From: Halobacterium jilantaiense
GTDB taxonomy: Archaea > Halobacteriota > Halobacteria > Halobacteriales > Halobacteriaceae
Direction: 5' to 3'
DNA: 64,000 bases
Assembly: GCF_900110535.1 (NCBI RefSeq)
Contig: NZ_FOJA01000001.1
Location: 1,054,001 to 1,118,000, forward strand
Of the stretch, positions 16,948 to 25,943 are shown piece after piece (position 1 is the stretch's first letter; every line of letters begins with the position of its first letter). The notes under the pieces were generated by a model that was not told the origin of the DNA, did no database searches, and saw only the letters and a list, made by a program, of their open reading frames with translations. Position numbers and translations under genes: made by a program.

Positions 16948-17151
16948 CTACCCGAAGAAGATGTCCGCGAGGTCCGCGCCACGGGAGTCCACGTCCGCGT
17001 ACAGTTCCGTGTAGCCACAGGACGTGCAGGTCACGGTCTGGAAGTTGTTCGTCTGGATGTCGAACATCTTCGAGAGACCGGAGCCGGTCGTCGAGATGGT
17101 GCCGACGTCGACCTCGTCGCCGCCGCACTTGGGACAGCCCGCTTCTTTCAT
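16948..17151 (-). CDS. Zinc-ribbon nucleic-acid-binding protein (COG3478-like)
   Basis: 67 residues. Two CxxC pairs, GCPKCGG (residues 5-11) and CTSCGY (about 46-51), form a zinc ribbon. The segment KMFDIQTNNFQTVTC matches the predicted nucleic-acid-binding COG3478/YpzJ proteins. The start at 17151 (MKEAGCPKC) is chosen because the in-frame extension upstream is not family-like. It lies 54 bases beyond the purB stop on the same strand and may be cotranscribed with it. Confidence 0.75.
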   Translation of the reverse strand: MKEAGCPKCGGDEVDVGTISTTGSGLSKMFDIQTNNFQTVTCTSCGYTELYADVDSRGADLADIFFG

Positions 17152-17205
17152 ACTACGGGCTCCCACAGCCGACGGCATATGCCTTCGGGAGGGTGAAACG
17201 CCGGC

Positions 17206-18582
17206 TTACGCGTCCCGGGCGATGTCGCCGCCGAGGCCCGTGTAGGACTCGGGCGTCAGCGCGAGCAGGTCTTCCCGGGTGTTCTCGTCCACGTCGAGGT
17301 TCGCGAACAGCTCCCGGAAGTCGTCCATGGAGACGCGCTCGCCGCGCGTGAGAGATTTCACGCGCTCGTAGGCGTCGCCGTGGCCCTCTCGCCGGAGGAT
17401 GGTCTGGACGGCCTCTCCGACGACCTCGGGGTTCGACCGCAGGTCGTCGCGCATGACGGCCTCGTTCGGCGTGACGGTGTCGAGGCCGTCGCCGAGTTTG
17501 CGGTACGCGAGCAGGCAGTGCGCGAACGCGCCCCCGATGTTCCGCTTGACGGTGGAGTCCGAGAGGTCGCGCTGGAGCCGGCTGGACGAGAGGTACTCCC
17601 CGAGGAAGTGGAGGTCGCTGTCGGCCTTCGCGAGGTTCCCCTCGGCGTTCTCGAAGTCGATGGGGTTGACCTTGTGGGGCATCGTCGAGGACCCGGTCTC
17701 GCCCTCGGCGGCGTCCTGCCCGAGGTAGCGCTGGGAGACGTACAGCCACGCGTCGACCGCGAGGTCTTCGAGCACGCCGTTGGCACCGGAGAGCGCGTCG
17801 AACAGCGCGCCGAAGTCGTCGCTCGGGTTCACCTGCGTGGTCGGTTCGACGTAGTTCAGGCCCAGCGACTGCACGAACTCCCGGGAGAAGGCCCGCCAGT
17901 CGACGTCCGGGAAGGCGGCGTGGTGGGCGGCCCACGTGCCGGACGCGCCCGCCAGCTTCCCCGCGAGGTCGTCGGCAGCGGCCTCGATGCGAGCGATTTC
18001 GCGCCCGAGTCGGGCGGCGTAGACGGCCATCTCCTTGCCGAACGTGGTGGGTGTCGCGGGCTGGCCGTGGGTGCGCGCGAGCATCGGGAGGTCCGCGTAC
18101 TCGTGGGCGAAGTCGACGAGCTCGTCGCGGACGCCGCGGAGTTCGGGGGCGAGCACGTCTTCGACGGCACCGGCGACGAGCAGCCGGTAGGCGAGGTTGT
18201 TCACGTCCTCGCTGGTGAGCCCGAAGTGAATCCACGAGTGGCTGCGCTCGGGGGCGTGCTCGCGGAGGAAGTACTCCACGGCCTTCACGTCGTGGTTGGT
18301 GGCGTCGTAGCCGCGCGCGCCCTCCGTCTCGATGCGCTTGACGAGGTCGGCGTCCTCGGCGTCGAAGTCCTCGTAGGCGGCCCGGAGCGCCGCCGCCTCG
18401 TCGTCCGTGAACTCCAGTGGCACCGCGTCGAGGTCGGTGAGCGCGAGCAGGTACTCGACTTCGACTTCGACTCGCGCGCGCATCAGCGCGGCCTCGCTCG
18501 CGTACGGCGCGAGCGCCTCGGTGCGACCGCTGTACCGGCCGTCCAGCGGCGACACGGCGTACAGGGCGTTCTCGTCGGTCAT
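17206..18582 (-). CDS. purB: Adenylosuccinate lyase
   Basis: Cleaves SAICAR to AICAR and adenylosuccinate to AMP in purine synthesis. 458 residues, a usual length. The fumarase-superfamily signature GSSTMPHKVNP is present around residues 295-305, and the N-terminal YAVSPLDGRYSGRTEAL is characteristic of PurB. The start at 18582 (MTDENALYAV) is preferred over a longer frame. It is divergent from purNH, which acts on the product AICAR, with about 168 bases between them. Confidence 0.95.
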   Translation of the reverse strand: MTDENALYAVSPLDGRYSGRTEALAPYASEAALMRARVEVEVEYLLALTDLDAVPLEFTDDEAAALRAAYEDFDAEDADLVKRIETEGARGYDATNHDVKAVEYFLREHAPERSHSWIHFGLTSEDVNNLAYRLLVAGAVEDVLAPELRGVRDELVDFAHEYADLPMLARTHGQPATPTTFGKEMAVYAARLGREIARIEAAADDLAGKLAGASGTWAAHHAAFPDVDWRAFSREFVQSLGLNYVEPTTQVNPSDDFGALFDALSGANGVLEDLAVDAWLYVSQRYLGQDAAEGETGSSTMPHKVNPIDFENAEGNLAKADSDLHFLGEYLSSSRLQRDLSDSTVKRNIGGAFAHCLLAYRKLGDGLDTVTPNEAVMRDDLRSNPEVVGEAVQTILRREGHGDAYERVKSLTRGERVSMDDFRELFANLDVDENTREDLLALTPESYTGLGGDIARDA

Positions 18583-18708
18583 GGCAGCGTGTGGCGGCGC
18601 ACCGAGCAAAAGCCTGCCGGTCGCCCAGTCGCACGTTCGTGGATATAGAGCGCGATATATGCGACAGTACTCGCCGTTCTATGCTCGTACATGCACACTT
18701 TCGGGTCG

Positions 18709-18740
18709 CGAACCGCAACGGCTTTGCGGGCGGCGGTTCG
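18709..18740. promoter_or_regulatory. Inverted repeat just upstream of purNH
   Basis: CGAACCGC (18709-18716) and GCGGTTCG (18733-18740) form a perfect 8-base inverted repeat separated by 16 bases, ending ten bases before the purNH ATG. Its place over the expected transcription start suggests an operator. The regulator is unknown. Confidence 0.35.
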
Positions 18741-18750
18741 TCTGTCGGGT

Positions 18751-20361
18751 ATGACGAACGTCGCTGGCCTGGCGAGCAACCGCGGCCGGAACCTCCTGCA
18801 CGTAGCGGACCGACAGCCCGGCGGTGCCGACCTCGCCGTCGTCCTGTCGAACCACGCCGACGCACCCGTCCTCGACGCCGCCGCGGAGCGCGGCATCCCG
18901 ACCGAGGTAGTGGAGCAGAAGGCGGACGAGTCCCGCCGCGACCACGAGGCTCGCGTCGTCGACGCGCTGGCGGACTACGACGTCGACCTCGTGTGTCTCG
19001 ACGGCTACATGCGCGTGCTCTCGGAGACGTTCCTCGACGCGGTGCCGGCCACCCTGAACGTCCACCCGAGCCTGCTGCCCGCGTTCCCGGGCGCGGACGC
19101 CCACGAGCAGGTCCTCGACGCCGGCGTCTCGGTGACCGGCTGCACCGTCCACGTCGTCACGGACGCCGTGGCGGACGACGGCTCCGTCCAGACCGACGAG
19201 GTGGACGCCGGCCCCATCGTCACCCAGGAGTCCGTCCCCGTGTTCGCGGACGACGACCGCGACGCGCTGAAAGCCCGCGTGCTGCACGACGCCGAGTTCC
19301 AGGCGTACCCCCGCGCGATTCGGTGGTTCGCGGAGGGCGACCTCGACATCGACGGCGACAGCGTCACCGTCCACGCCGACGACGGCGGCGACTTCGGCGG
19401 CCGCCGCGTCACCGGCACGACCCGGGCCGACGACCTCCGGTACGGCGAGAACCCCCACCAGGACGCCGCCGTCTACCGCGACGACACCTGCGCGGAGGCG
19501 AGCGTCGTCCACGCCGACCAGCTGAACGAGGGCGCGAAGGCCCTCTCGTACAACAACTACAACGACGCCGACGCCGCGCTGAACCTCATCAAGGAGTTCG
19601 AGGAGCCGGCGGCCGCCGTCATCAAGCACACGAACCCCGCGGGCTGCGCGACCGCCGACACGCTCGCCGACGCGTACAGCGACGCGCTGTCGACGGACGC
19701 CAAGTCGGCGTTCGGCGGCATCGTCGCCCTGAACCGCGAGTGCGACGCCGAGACCGCCGAGCGCGTCGCCGACTCGTTCAAGGAGGTCGTCGTCGCCCCC
19801 GGATACACCGACGACGCCCTCGGCGTGCTCACCGAGAAGTCGAATCTACGAGTGCTCTCCGTGGGCGAGCTGGGGGACGTCACCGAGACCGTCACCGAGA
19901 AGCCGCTCGTCGGCGGTCGACTCGTTCAGGAGCGCGACACGTGGGCTCCGACGGTCGACGACTTGGAGGTCGTCACCGAGCGCGAACCCACCGAGGACGA
20001 AATCGAGACGATGCTGTTCGCGTGGCGGACGCTCAAGCACGTCAAGTCCAACGGCATCCTGTTCGCGGACGGCACGGAGACCGTCGGCCTCGGCGTCGGC
20101 CAAGTCTCCCGCGTCGACGCGGTCGAACTCGCGGCGAAGAAGGCCGACCGGGACGCCGAGGGGAAGGACGCCGAGGGGGCCGTGATGGCGTCGGACGCCT
20201 TCTTCCCGTTCCCGGACGGCATCGAGGCCGCCGCCGACGCGGGCGTGGAGGCGGTGATTCAGCCCGGCGGCTCGAAGAACGACGACAAGGTCATCGAGGC
20301 AGCCGACGAGCACGGGATGGCGATGGTGTTCACCGGCCACCGCACCTTCCGGCACGACTGA
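18751..20361 (+). CDS. purNH: PurN-PurH fusion: GAR formyltransferase/AICAR formyltransferase
   Basis: 536 residues joining two formyl-folate enzymes of purine synthesis. Residues 1 to about 200 are a PurN-type transformylase with catalytic His105 ([10 protein letters not shown]) and Asp152 ([12 protein letters not shown]). From about residue 226 ([13 protein letters not shown]) it is the AICAR transformylase part of PurH, including the motif IKHTNPAGC. The IMP cyclohydrolase part of bacterial PurH is absent, so ring closure must come from another enzyme such as archaeal PurO. The N-terminal half lacks part of a full PurN, so its activity needs testing. Confidence 0.9.
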   Translation: MTNVAGLASNRGRNLLHVADRQPGGADLAVVLSNHADAPVLDAAAERGIPTEVVEQKADESRRDHEARVVDALADYDVDLVCLDGYMRVLSETFLDAVPATLNVHPSLLPAFPGADAHEQVLDAGVSVTGCTVHVVTDAVADDGSVQTDEVDAGPIVTQESVPVFADDDRDALKARVLHDAEFQAYPRAIRWFAEGDLDIDGDSVTVHADDGGDFGGRRVTGTTRADDLRYGENPHQDAAVYRDDTCAEASVVHADQLNEGAKALSYNNYNDADAALNLIKEFEEPAAAVIKHTNPAGCATADTLADAYSDALSTDAKSAFGGIVALNRECDAETAERVADSFKEVVVAPGYTDDALGVLTEKSNLRVLSVGELGDVTETVTEKPLVGGRLVQERDTWAPTVDDLEVVTEREPTEDEIETMLFAWRTLKHVKSNGILFADGTETVGLGVGQVSRVDAVELAAKKADRDAEGKDAEGAVMASDAFFPFPDGIEAAADAGVEAVIQPGGSKNDDKVIEAADEHGMAMVFTGHRTFRHD

Positions 20362-20405
20362 CGGGAGCAGTTCTGCGGCGAACGCGGTGCTGTCAAGTTC
20401 GTGAA

Positions 20406-20560
20406 GGGGTACCGGGGGGTCGAGTACCCCACAGATACTGACAACAACACGTCGGTGAAGAGGACCGACAGCGAGTGGAGCGTCAGCGGGGGCGGCGGGT
20501 CAGGGGGGTCCACCACGGTGGATTCTGGAGGGGTGGCACGCTCCACTCTGCTGTAGTGGA
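20406..20560. repeat. Cluster of nested inverted repeats between convergent genes
   Basis: Within 155 bases there are several perfect inverted repeats: GGGGTAC (20406-20412) with GTACCCC (20424-20430); an 11-base pair GAGTGGAGCGT (20473-20483) with ACGCTCCACTC (20538-20548); TCCACC-AC-GGTGGA (20509-20522); and TCCACT (20542-20547) with AGTGGA (20555-20560). They lie in the noncoding gap after purNH and before the convergent lipoprotein stop. A bidirectional terminator or an old element end are possible. Confidence 0.5.
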
Positions 20561-20603
20561 TGACATATCAAAGTCCCTGGGTAGGGACAAATCGCCGTTT
20601 GAA

Positions 20604-21428
20604 CTACGACGACGTGGTGGTCTCGTAGGCGACTGTTTCGCTGACGCTCCGGCCGCCCCAGTCGAGGGCGACGGTGAGGTCGTCGCTGTCACCGGTGGTG
20701 CTGGGCGCGGTGAGTTCGAGTTCGAGGGTGGTCTCCTCGCCCGCGGGGACGTCGTACGACTCGCGACCGGTGCTGCCGCCGACCTCGTACTGGACGACGA
20801 ACTCCATGGCGTCGCCGGCGTTCGAGACCGTGAGGTCGGCGGTGAACGTCGCGCCGGGCTCGACTGCCTCGGGGAGGGAGACGTCGGAGACGGCGTAGTC
20901 GACGCTCTGGGTGATGTCTTCGATTGCGCGCGCGTCCAGCTCCCAGGTCGCCGTCGTGTCACCGGTGTCGACCTCGACGCTGGCGGTGTACGGCGTCACG
21001 TCGGTCGGAACTGGGTACGCGGCGACGTACTGGCTCGGGCCGCCGCCCAGCGGGAACACGGGGTCGGTGAAGGACTCGTCGTTGACGTGCAGCGTGACGT
21101 TGTCGGCGGCGAACGCCTCGCGGTCGTCGATACCGTCGGGCTTGAGCGCGACGTGGACGTACCGAGTGGTTTTGGCCGAGTGGACGGTGCGGTCCGAGCC
21201 GTCCTTCGAGACGACGAACGCGGAGGCGTCGAAGTCGGCGACGGTGAGCGCGCGGTCGCCGGAGAGGCTGACTTCGTCGCCCGACGAGAGCGGGCCGTCG
21301 TCGGTGGTCGATTCCGGTGTCTGTGTCGCGTCTCCGTCACCACCGCCGTCGCCCGAGCTGCCGAGGCAGCCGGCGAGCGCGAGCGGGAGCGACGCAGCGG
21401 TGCCTGCGAGGAAGTCGCGTCGGTCCAT
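20604..21428 (-). CDS. Tat-exported lipoprotein, CARDB-like
   Basis: 274 residues. The N-terminus has MDRRDFLAGTAAS with a twin arginine, then LAGC as lipobox near residue 21. After a Gly/Asp/Thr linker come two beta-rich domains. The last (about 185-270, PGATFTADLTVSNAGDAMEFVVQYEVGG) resembles a CARDB/Ig-like adhesion domain. No enzymatic motif is visible. Probably an extracellular membrane-anchored protein of unknown role. The start at 21428 places the signal peptide at the N-terminus. Confidence 0.75.
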   Translation of the reverse strand: MDRRDFLAGTAASLPLALAGCLGSSGDGGGDGDATQTPESTTDDGPLSSGDEVSLSGDRALTVADFDASAFVVSKDGSDRTVHSAKTTRYVHVALKPDGIDDREAFAADNVTLHVNDESFTDPVFPLGGGPSQYVAAYPVPTDVTPYTASVEVDTGDTTATWELDARAIEDITQSVDYAVSDVSLPEAVEPGATFTADLTVSNAGDAMEFVVQYEVGGSTGRESYDVPAGEETTLELELTAPSTTGDSDDLTVALDWGGRSVSETVAYETTTSS

Positions 21429-21573
21429 GCGGAACCCCGTAAGTGGCTCCGGTGAAAGTGGGTTCGGGTAGCTCAAACGCGCGTTTCACGAATCCCGATG
21501 ACACGGACCTCGGTACCACGGTTCGGGTGCCGGCTCCGACAGCCTGATACTGGCAGCGCGGGTCGACTCGTGT

Positions 21574-24015
21574 ATGCGCTACGACGAGGCGGCGAACTTC
21601 CTGCTCGACCTCCGCCGGTACCGACCCAAGCCGGGGACGGAGTCGACGGCGGACCTGCTCGCCCACCTCGGCGACCCCCACGAGGGCCCGCGGTACGTGC
21701 AGGTCGCGGGGTCGAACGGGAAGGGCTCGACCGCCAGGCTGCTGGCGTCGGCGCTCCGCGAAGCCGGCCTGGACGTCGGGCTGTACACGTCCCCGCACTT
21801 CGACGACGTGCGCGAGCGCGTCCGAGTGAACGGCCGGAAGATTACGAAGGCCGCGCTGGCGGCGTTCGTCGAGGAGATTCGGCCGCGCGTGAACGAGCGC
21901 GCGGCGGACGGCGAGGCACCGACGTACTTCGAGGTAGTGACAGCGATGGGGCTCTGGCAGTTCGGCCGCGAGGACGTCGACGTCGCGGTCCTGGAGGTCG
22001 GCATCGGCGGTCGGCTGGACGCGACGAGCGTGGTCGACCCCGTGGCGAGCGCCGTCACGTCGGTGACGCTCGAACACACCGGCGTGCTCGGGGACACCAT
22101 CGAGGAGATTGCCACGGACAAGGCCCACGTCGCGCCGTCGGACGGGACGCCGCTGGTGACGGCGACGACCGGCGACGCGCTCGACGCCGTCCGCGAGCAG
22201 GCGGGCGACGTGGTGACCGTCGGCGGAGGCGGCGACGCGGACGTGACGGCGACATACGAGGGCCGCACGAACCACACCGAGGCCGCCGTCTCGCTGTCCG
22301 GCGACGGGTGGTCCGTGGACGCCGAGATTCCGCTGCTCGGCGCGTACCAGGCCCAGAACGCGGGCGTGGCGGCGGCGCTCGCCCGGCAGGTCGCGGACGT
22401 GGACGCGGCGACGCTCGCTCGCGGCTTCCGGAAGGCGTACTGGCCGGGGCGCTTCGAAGTGATGGGCGACGACCCCGTGGTCGTGCTGGACGGCGCGCAC
22501 AACGTCGGCGCGTGCGAGGCGCTCGCGGAGACGGTGGCCGGGTTCGACTACGACCGCCTGCTGGTGGCGTTCGGCGCGATGCACGACAAGGACCACCGGG
22601 GAATGGCGGCCGCGCTCCCCGAGGCCGACCGGGCCTGGGTGACGGAGCCTGACACCGACCGCTCGGAGGACGCGGACGTGCTCGCGACCGTCTTCGAGGA
22701 GGCGGGCGCGGGCGACGTGACCGTGAAGCGGGCCGTCGAGTCGGCGGTCGCGGCGGCAGTCGAGGAGTCGACCGAGGACGACCTCGTGCTCGTCACTGGG
22801 TCGCTGTTCGCCGTCGCGGAGGCCCGGTCACGCTGGACGCGGACGTTCGTCGAGACGGACGTCGAGGACCTCGACGACGCTCGGGACACCTTAGAGCGCG
22901 CACACGTCACTCCGCCCGGCGTGTGGCGGATGCGCGGGAAGGGCGTCCACCGCGTCGTGAAAGCGCGCGTCCAGCAGCGCCAGGCCCAGTACCTCAAAGA
23001 GGAGCTGTTGAGCCTCGGCGGCGAGTGCTCGCTGTCGGGCCTGAACGCCCAGCCCCGGGGAACGCTGGACTGCGTCATGATGGGGACGCTCGCGCAGTTC
23101 AAGCGCCTCTGCGAGAAGCTCCAGGGCCAGCCCTACGGGCTCGCGGAACTCGGCGAGGACCTCCGGACCTCGCTGGGCATCCAGACGGACCCGACCACCC
23201 ACGGCTACCCGTGGGAGGACGGCACCGCCGTGATGGGTATCCTGAACGTCACGCCGGACAGCTTCCACGACGGCGGCGAGTACGACGCCGTCGAGGACGC
23301 GGTGGCGCGCGCAGAGGAGATGGTCGAGGCGGGCGTCGACGTCATCGACGTGGGCGGCGAGTCGACCCGGCCGGGCGCGGACCCCGTGCCGCTCGACGAG
23401 GAACTCGACCGCGTGCTCCCCGTCGTCGAGCGGCTCTCGGACCTCGACGCGATGGTGTCCATCGACACCCGAAAAGCCGAGGTCGGCCGGCAGGCCCTCG
23501 ACGCCGGTGCCGACATCCTGAACGACGTGACCGGGCTGGAGGACCCCGAGATGCGATTCGTCGCCGCCGAACACGACGCCCCGGTCGTCGTGATGCACTC
23601 CATCGACGCGCCCGTCGACCCCGACAGCGACCCGGAGTACGACGACGTGGTCGACGACGTACTGGACGAACTCGGCGAGCGCGTGCTGCTCGCGGAGAAG
23701 GCCGGCCTCGACCGCGAGAAGATCATCGTCGACCCCGGCCTCGGCTTCGGGAAGGCGTCCGCGGAGAGCTTCGAGTTGCTGGACCGCGTCGACGAGTTCC
23801 ACGCGCTCGGCTGTCCCGTCCTCGTCGGCCACAGCCACAAGTCGATGTTCGGCGACGTGGGACGGTATCCGGACGAGGGCGGCTACGCGACGACGGCCGC
23901 GACCGCGCTGGCCGCCGACCGGGGTGCCGACCTGGTGCGCGTCCACGACGTCGCAGAGAACGTCGCCGCCGTGCGCGTGGCCGAAGCGACCGACGACGGG
24001 ACGGACGACGAGTGA
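21574..24015 (+). CDS. folCP: Folylpolyglutamate synthase/dihydropteroate synthase fusion
   Basis: 813 residues. The N-terminal part is a Mur-ligase-type FolC with the P-loop GSNGKGSTARL (about 49-59) and Mur domains to about residue 430. The C-terminal part from about 545 is a dihydropteroate synthase TIM barrel: GILNVTPDSFHDGG, DVGGESTRPGA, DTRKAEV and VGHSHKS. The protein would couple p-aminobenzoate to the pterin and add glutamate. A further segment at about 435-545 with basic and cysteine-containing sequence belongs to neither domain. The p-aminobenzoate genes lie 30 kb away in the same window. Confidence 0.92.
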   Translation: MRYDEAANFLLDLRRYRPKPGTESTADLLAHLGDPHEGPRYVQVAGSNGKGSTARLLASALREAGLDVGLYTSPHFDDVRERVRVNGRKITKAALAAFVEEIRPRVNERAADGEAPTYFEVVTAMGLWQFGREDVDVAVLEVGIGGRLDATSVVDPVASAVTSVTLEHTGVLGDTIEEIATDKAHVAPSDGTPLVTATTGDALDAVREQAGDVVTVGGGGDADVTATYEGRTNHTEAAVSLSGDGWSVDAEIPLLGAYQAQNAGVAAALARQVADVDAATLARGFRKAYWPGRFEVMGDDPVVVLDGAHNVGACEALAETVAGFDYDRLLVAFGAMHDKDHRGMAAALPEADRAWVTEPDTDRSEDADVLATVFEEAGAGDVTVKRAVESAVAAAVEESTEDDLVLVTGSLFAVAEARSRWTRTFVETDVEDLDDARDTLERAHVTPPGVWRMRGKGVHRVVKARVQQRQAQYLKEELLSLGGECSLSGLNAQPRGTLDCVMMGTLAQFKRLCEKLQGQPYGLAELGEDLRTSLGIQTDPTTHGYPWEDGTAVMGILNVTPDSFHDGGEYDAVEDAVARAEEMVEAGVDVIDVGGESTRPGADPVPLDEELDRVLPVVERLSDLDAMVSIDTRKAEVGRQALDAGADILNDVTGLEDPEMRFVAAEHDAPVVVMHSIDAPVDPDSDPEYDDVVDDVLDELGERVLLAEKAGLDREKIIVDPGLGFGKASAESFELLDRVDEFHALGCPVLVGHSHKSMFGDVGRYPDEGGYATTAATALAADRGADLVRVHDVAENVAAVRVAEATDDGTDDE

Positions 24016-24048
24016 GCAAGACGAGGCAGCGAGTGACCGGAGCAGCAG

Positions 24049-24696
24049 TCAAGTGGGGTCGTCGGTGAACCCCGAGTCCTCGGTGCTCGCCGAGAGAGTC
24101 TTATCGCCGTCGACGTGCAGGACGAGGACAGCTGTGAACGACACCGACTGGTCGATTACTTCCACTTCGTCCTCGTAGCGGTACGAGCCCTCGGGGAGGC
24201 ACGTGCCGCCGGTGCCGTCGGTGTACACCCGGTAGCGTTCGGTGACCGCGTCACCCGGGTCGAGTTCGTGGCGTTCGAGACTGCTCTGAATCGCCTGTTC
24301 ACCATCGAACGGGAACCGCCAGCAGCCGTCGTCCGTCTGCACGGGGTCGCTCCACGGCCCGACGTACGTCTCCGGGTCGACGACGAGTTCGTGCGCCCAG
24401 ACCGTAGTCTCACCGGGGCCGGAATCGCTGAACAGCAGCGCCGGCCCGAGTCCAACCGTCACCGGCTCGTCGCCCGTGTTCGTGAGCGCAGCCGTCATCG
24501 CAATAGGCGATTCGGGGGACTGCTGGGAGACGACTTCGGCCGTGAAGGCGAGACTCGGTTCGGCGTCTGTTCCCGTCGTCGTGGCCGTCGGTGAGCGCGT
24601 CTGGCCGGTGTCGGGGGAGAGCGACGCGCAGCCCGCGAGACTGCCGGCGAGCGCCGCACCCGAGAGGTGGAGGACGGAACGTCGGGAAGCCTGCAT
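24049..24696 (-). CDS. Secreted lipoprotein, unknown
   Basis: 215 residues. Signal peptide MQASRRSVLHLSGAALAGSLAGC with twin arginine and lipobox Cys23, then a Thr/Ser-rich linker and one beta-rich domain with a TNTGDEPVTVGLGPALLF stretch typical of Ig-like or BsuPI-like folds. No catalytic motif. Convergent with folCP, with 33 bases between stops. The long frame extending upstream on this strand is not protein-like; the ATG at 24696 is the real start. Confidence 0.72.
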   Translation of the reverse strand: MQASRRSVLHLSGAALAGSLAGCASLSPDTGQTRSPTATTTGTDAEPSLAFTAEVVSQQSPESPIAMTAALTNTGDEPVTVGLGPALLFSDSGPGETTVWAHELVVDPETYVGPWSDPVQTDDGCWRFPFDGEQAIQSSLERHELDPGDAVTERYRVYTDGTGGTCLPEGSYRYEDEVEVIDQSVSFTAVLVLHVDGDKTLSASTEDSGFTDDPT

Positions 24697-24746
24697 GAGC
24701 GGCCCAACAAGCGCCGCTGGTAAATGTTTTGTACGGGACAGGACCG

Positions 24747-25814
24747 TCAGAACAGGCCGGCGGACTCCTGAGCGGTCTGGTAGATGTCGAGGTACGAGTC
24801 GAGGAAGGACCCGTGGTCGTAGTCGGCAAAGGACTCGTCGACGGCCTTCCGTTCGAGGTCGCCGGCGCGCACGAGACACTCCGTAATCTCCTCGTCGCTG
24901 GTCGCCCGGAACCCCCGCTCGTAGGTCTCGACGAGTTCGTGGGCGGAGGACTGGGCGTGGTACTCGACGATGCCGACGCAGCCGCAGGCGAGCGCGCGAA
25001 GCAGGTCGAGCGCGAACGACGTGCGTTCGGCGGTGTGGACGTAGACGTGGGCGTTCTTGAAAATCTCGACGCGCTCCTCGACAGACTGGTCGCCGACGAA
25101 GTCGACGCGGTCCGCGATGCGGAGGTCGCGGGCCTGCCGCTCGTAGCTCGCGCGCTCGGGGCCGTCGCCGACGACGGTGCAGTTCCAGTCGTACTCCCGG
25201 AACTCCGCGAGCGCGAGGAACAGCGATTCGAGGTTCGCGTCCGCGTCGAGGTGGCGGCTGCAGACGATGTCGCCGCCGTCGCCGGGGACGGCCCGCCGAA
25301 TCTGCTCCATGTCGATGCCGGTCGGGACGACGCGGACGTCCTCGCCGTTCCGTCCGCACTCCCGCACGGACGTCTTCACGGTCCGCGAGGGCGTGACGAC
25401 GGCGTTCGGCTTCCGGGCGGCGTAGCGGTACGCGCGGCCCGCGAGCCCACCGCTCTCGGTCCGGGCGTCGTACCAGTCGAGGACGACGGGCGCGCCGGCG
25501 AGCAGACCGCCCCAGCGAGCGCCGTAGACGTGGCCGGGCGTCCGACTCGTCGCGTGAACCACGTCGGGGTCGATGGTGGAGAGGGCGGGAACGGTCTTCG
25601 CCGCGAACCACCGCTGGCCGCGTTCAGCCGTGACTGCGTGGTAGGTGACCCCTTCGTGGTCGAAGGTGTCGGGCTGGCCGTCCCACCACTGCGCACAGCA
25701 GACGTGGACGTCGTGGCCGCGGTCGGTCAATCGGTCCGCGAGTAGCTCCAGCCGGTCCAGGTCGTCGCCGCGTGCGTGGTGGGCGGTCGTCTCCGAGACG
25801 AACGCCACGCGCAT
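24747..25814 (-). CDS. Glycosyltransferase family 4
   Basis: 355 residues with the GT-B fold. The N-terminal domain begins MRVAFVSETTAHHARGDD. The C-terminal nucleotide-sugar domain has VVPTGIDMEQIRR, VVGDGPER and the typical GT4 EX7E-like region near AERTSFALDLLRALACG. Donor and acceptor are unknown; cell-surface or glycolipid glycans are likely. A much longer upstream frame on the same strand is only an antisense shadow of the peptidase gene. It is divergent from the deacetylase-like gene, and the pair may share a surface-glycan role. Confidence 0.85.
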   Translation of the reverse strand: MRVAFVSETTAHHARGDDLDRLELLADRLTDRGHDVHVCCAQWWDGQPDTFDHEGVTYHAVTAERGQRWFAAKTVPALSTIDPDVVHATSRTPGHVYGARWGGLLAGAPVVLDWYDARTESGGLAGRAYRYAARKPNAVVTPSRTVKTSVRECGRNGEDVRVVPTGIDMEQIRRAVPGDGGDIVCSRHLDADANLESLFLALAEFREYDWNCTVVGDGPERASYERQARDLRIADRVDFVGDQSVEERVEIFKNAHVYVHTAERTSFALDLLRALACGCVGIVEYHAQSSAHELVETYERGFRATSDEEITECLVRAGDLERKAVDESFADYDHGSFLDSYLDIYQTAQESAGLF

Positions 25815-25943
25815 ACTCCCGGCCACGGACGACTCCGATAAAAACGGTCCGTTCTGCGGCCGGGCCGCGGACCGTCGATTGACCCCGTCGAGCGGCCGGT
25901 AGCCGCCGACTACTTTTCCGGGTACTCGGGGACGGTTGAGGCG

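Noticed and set aside
16699-17196. A 165-residue plus-strand frame across the island edge
   Set aside because: It crosses the composition boundary, runs antisense to two supported small genes and has no coherent protein character.
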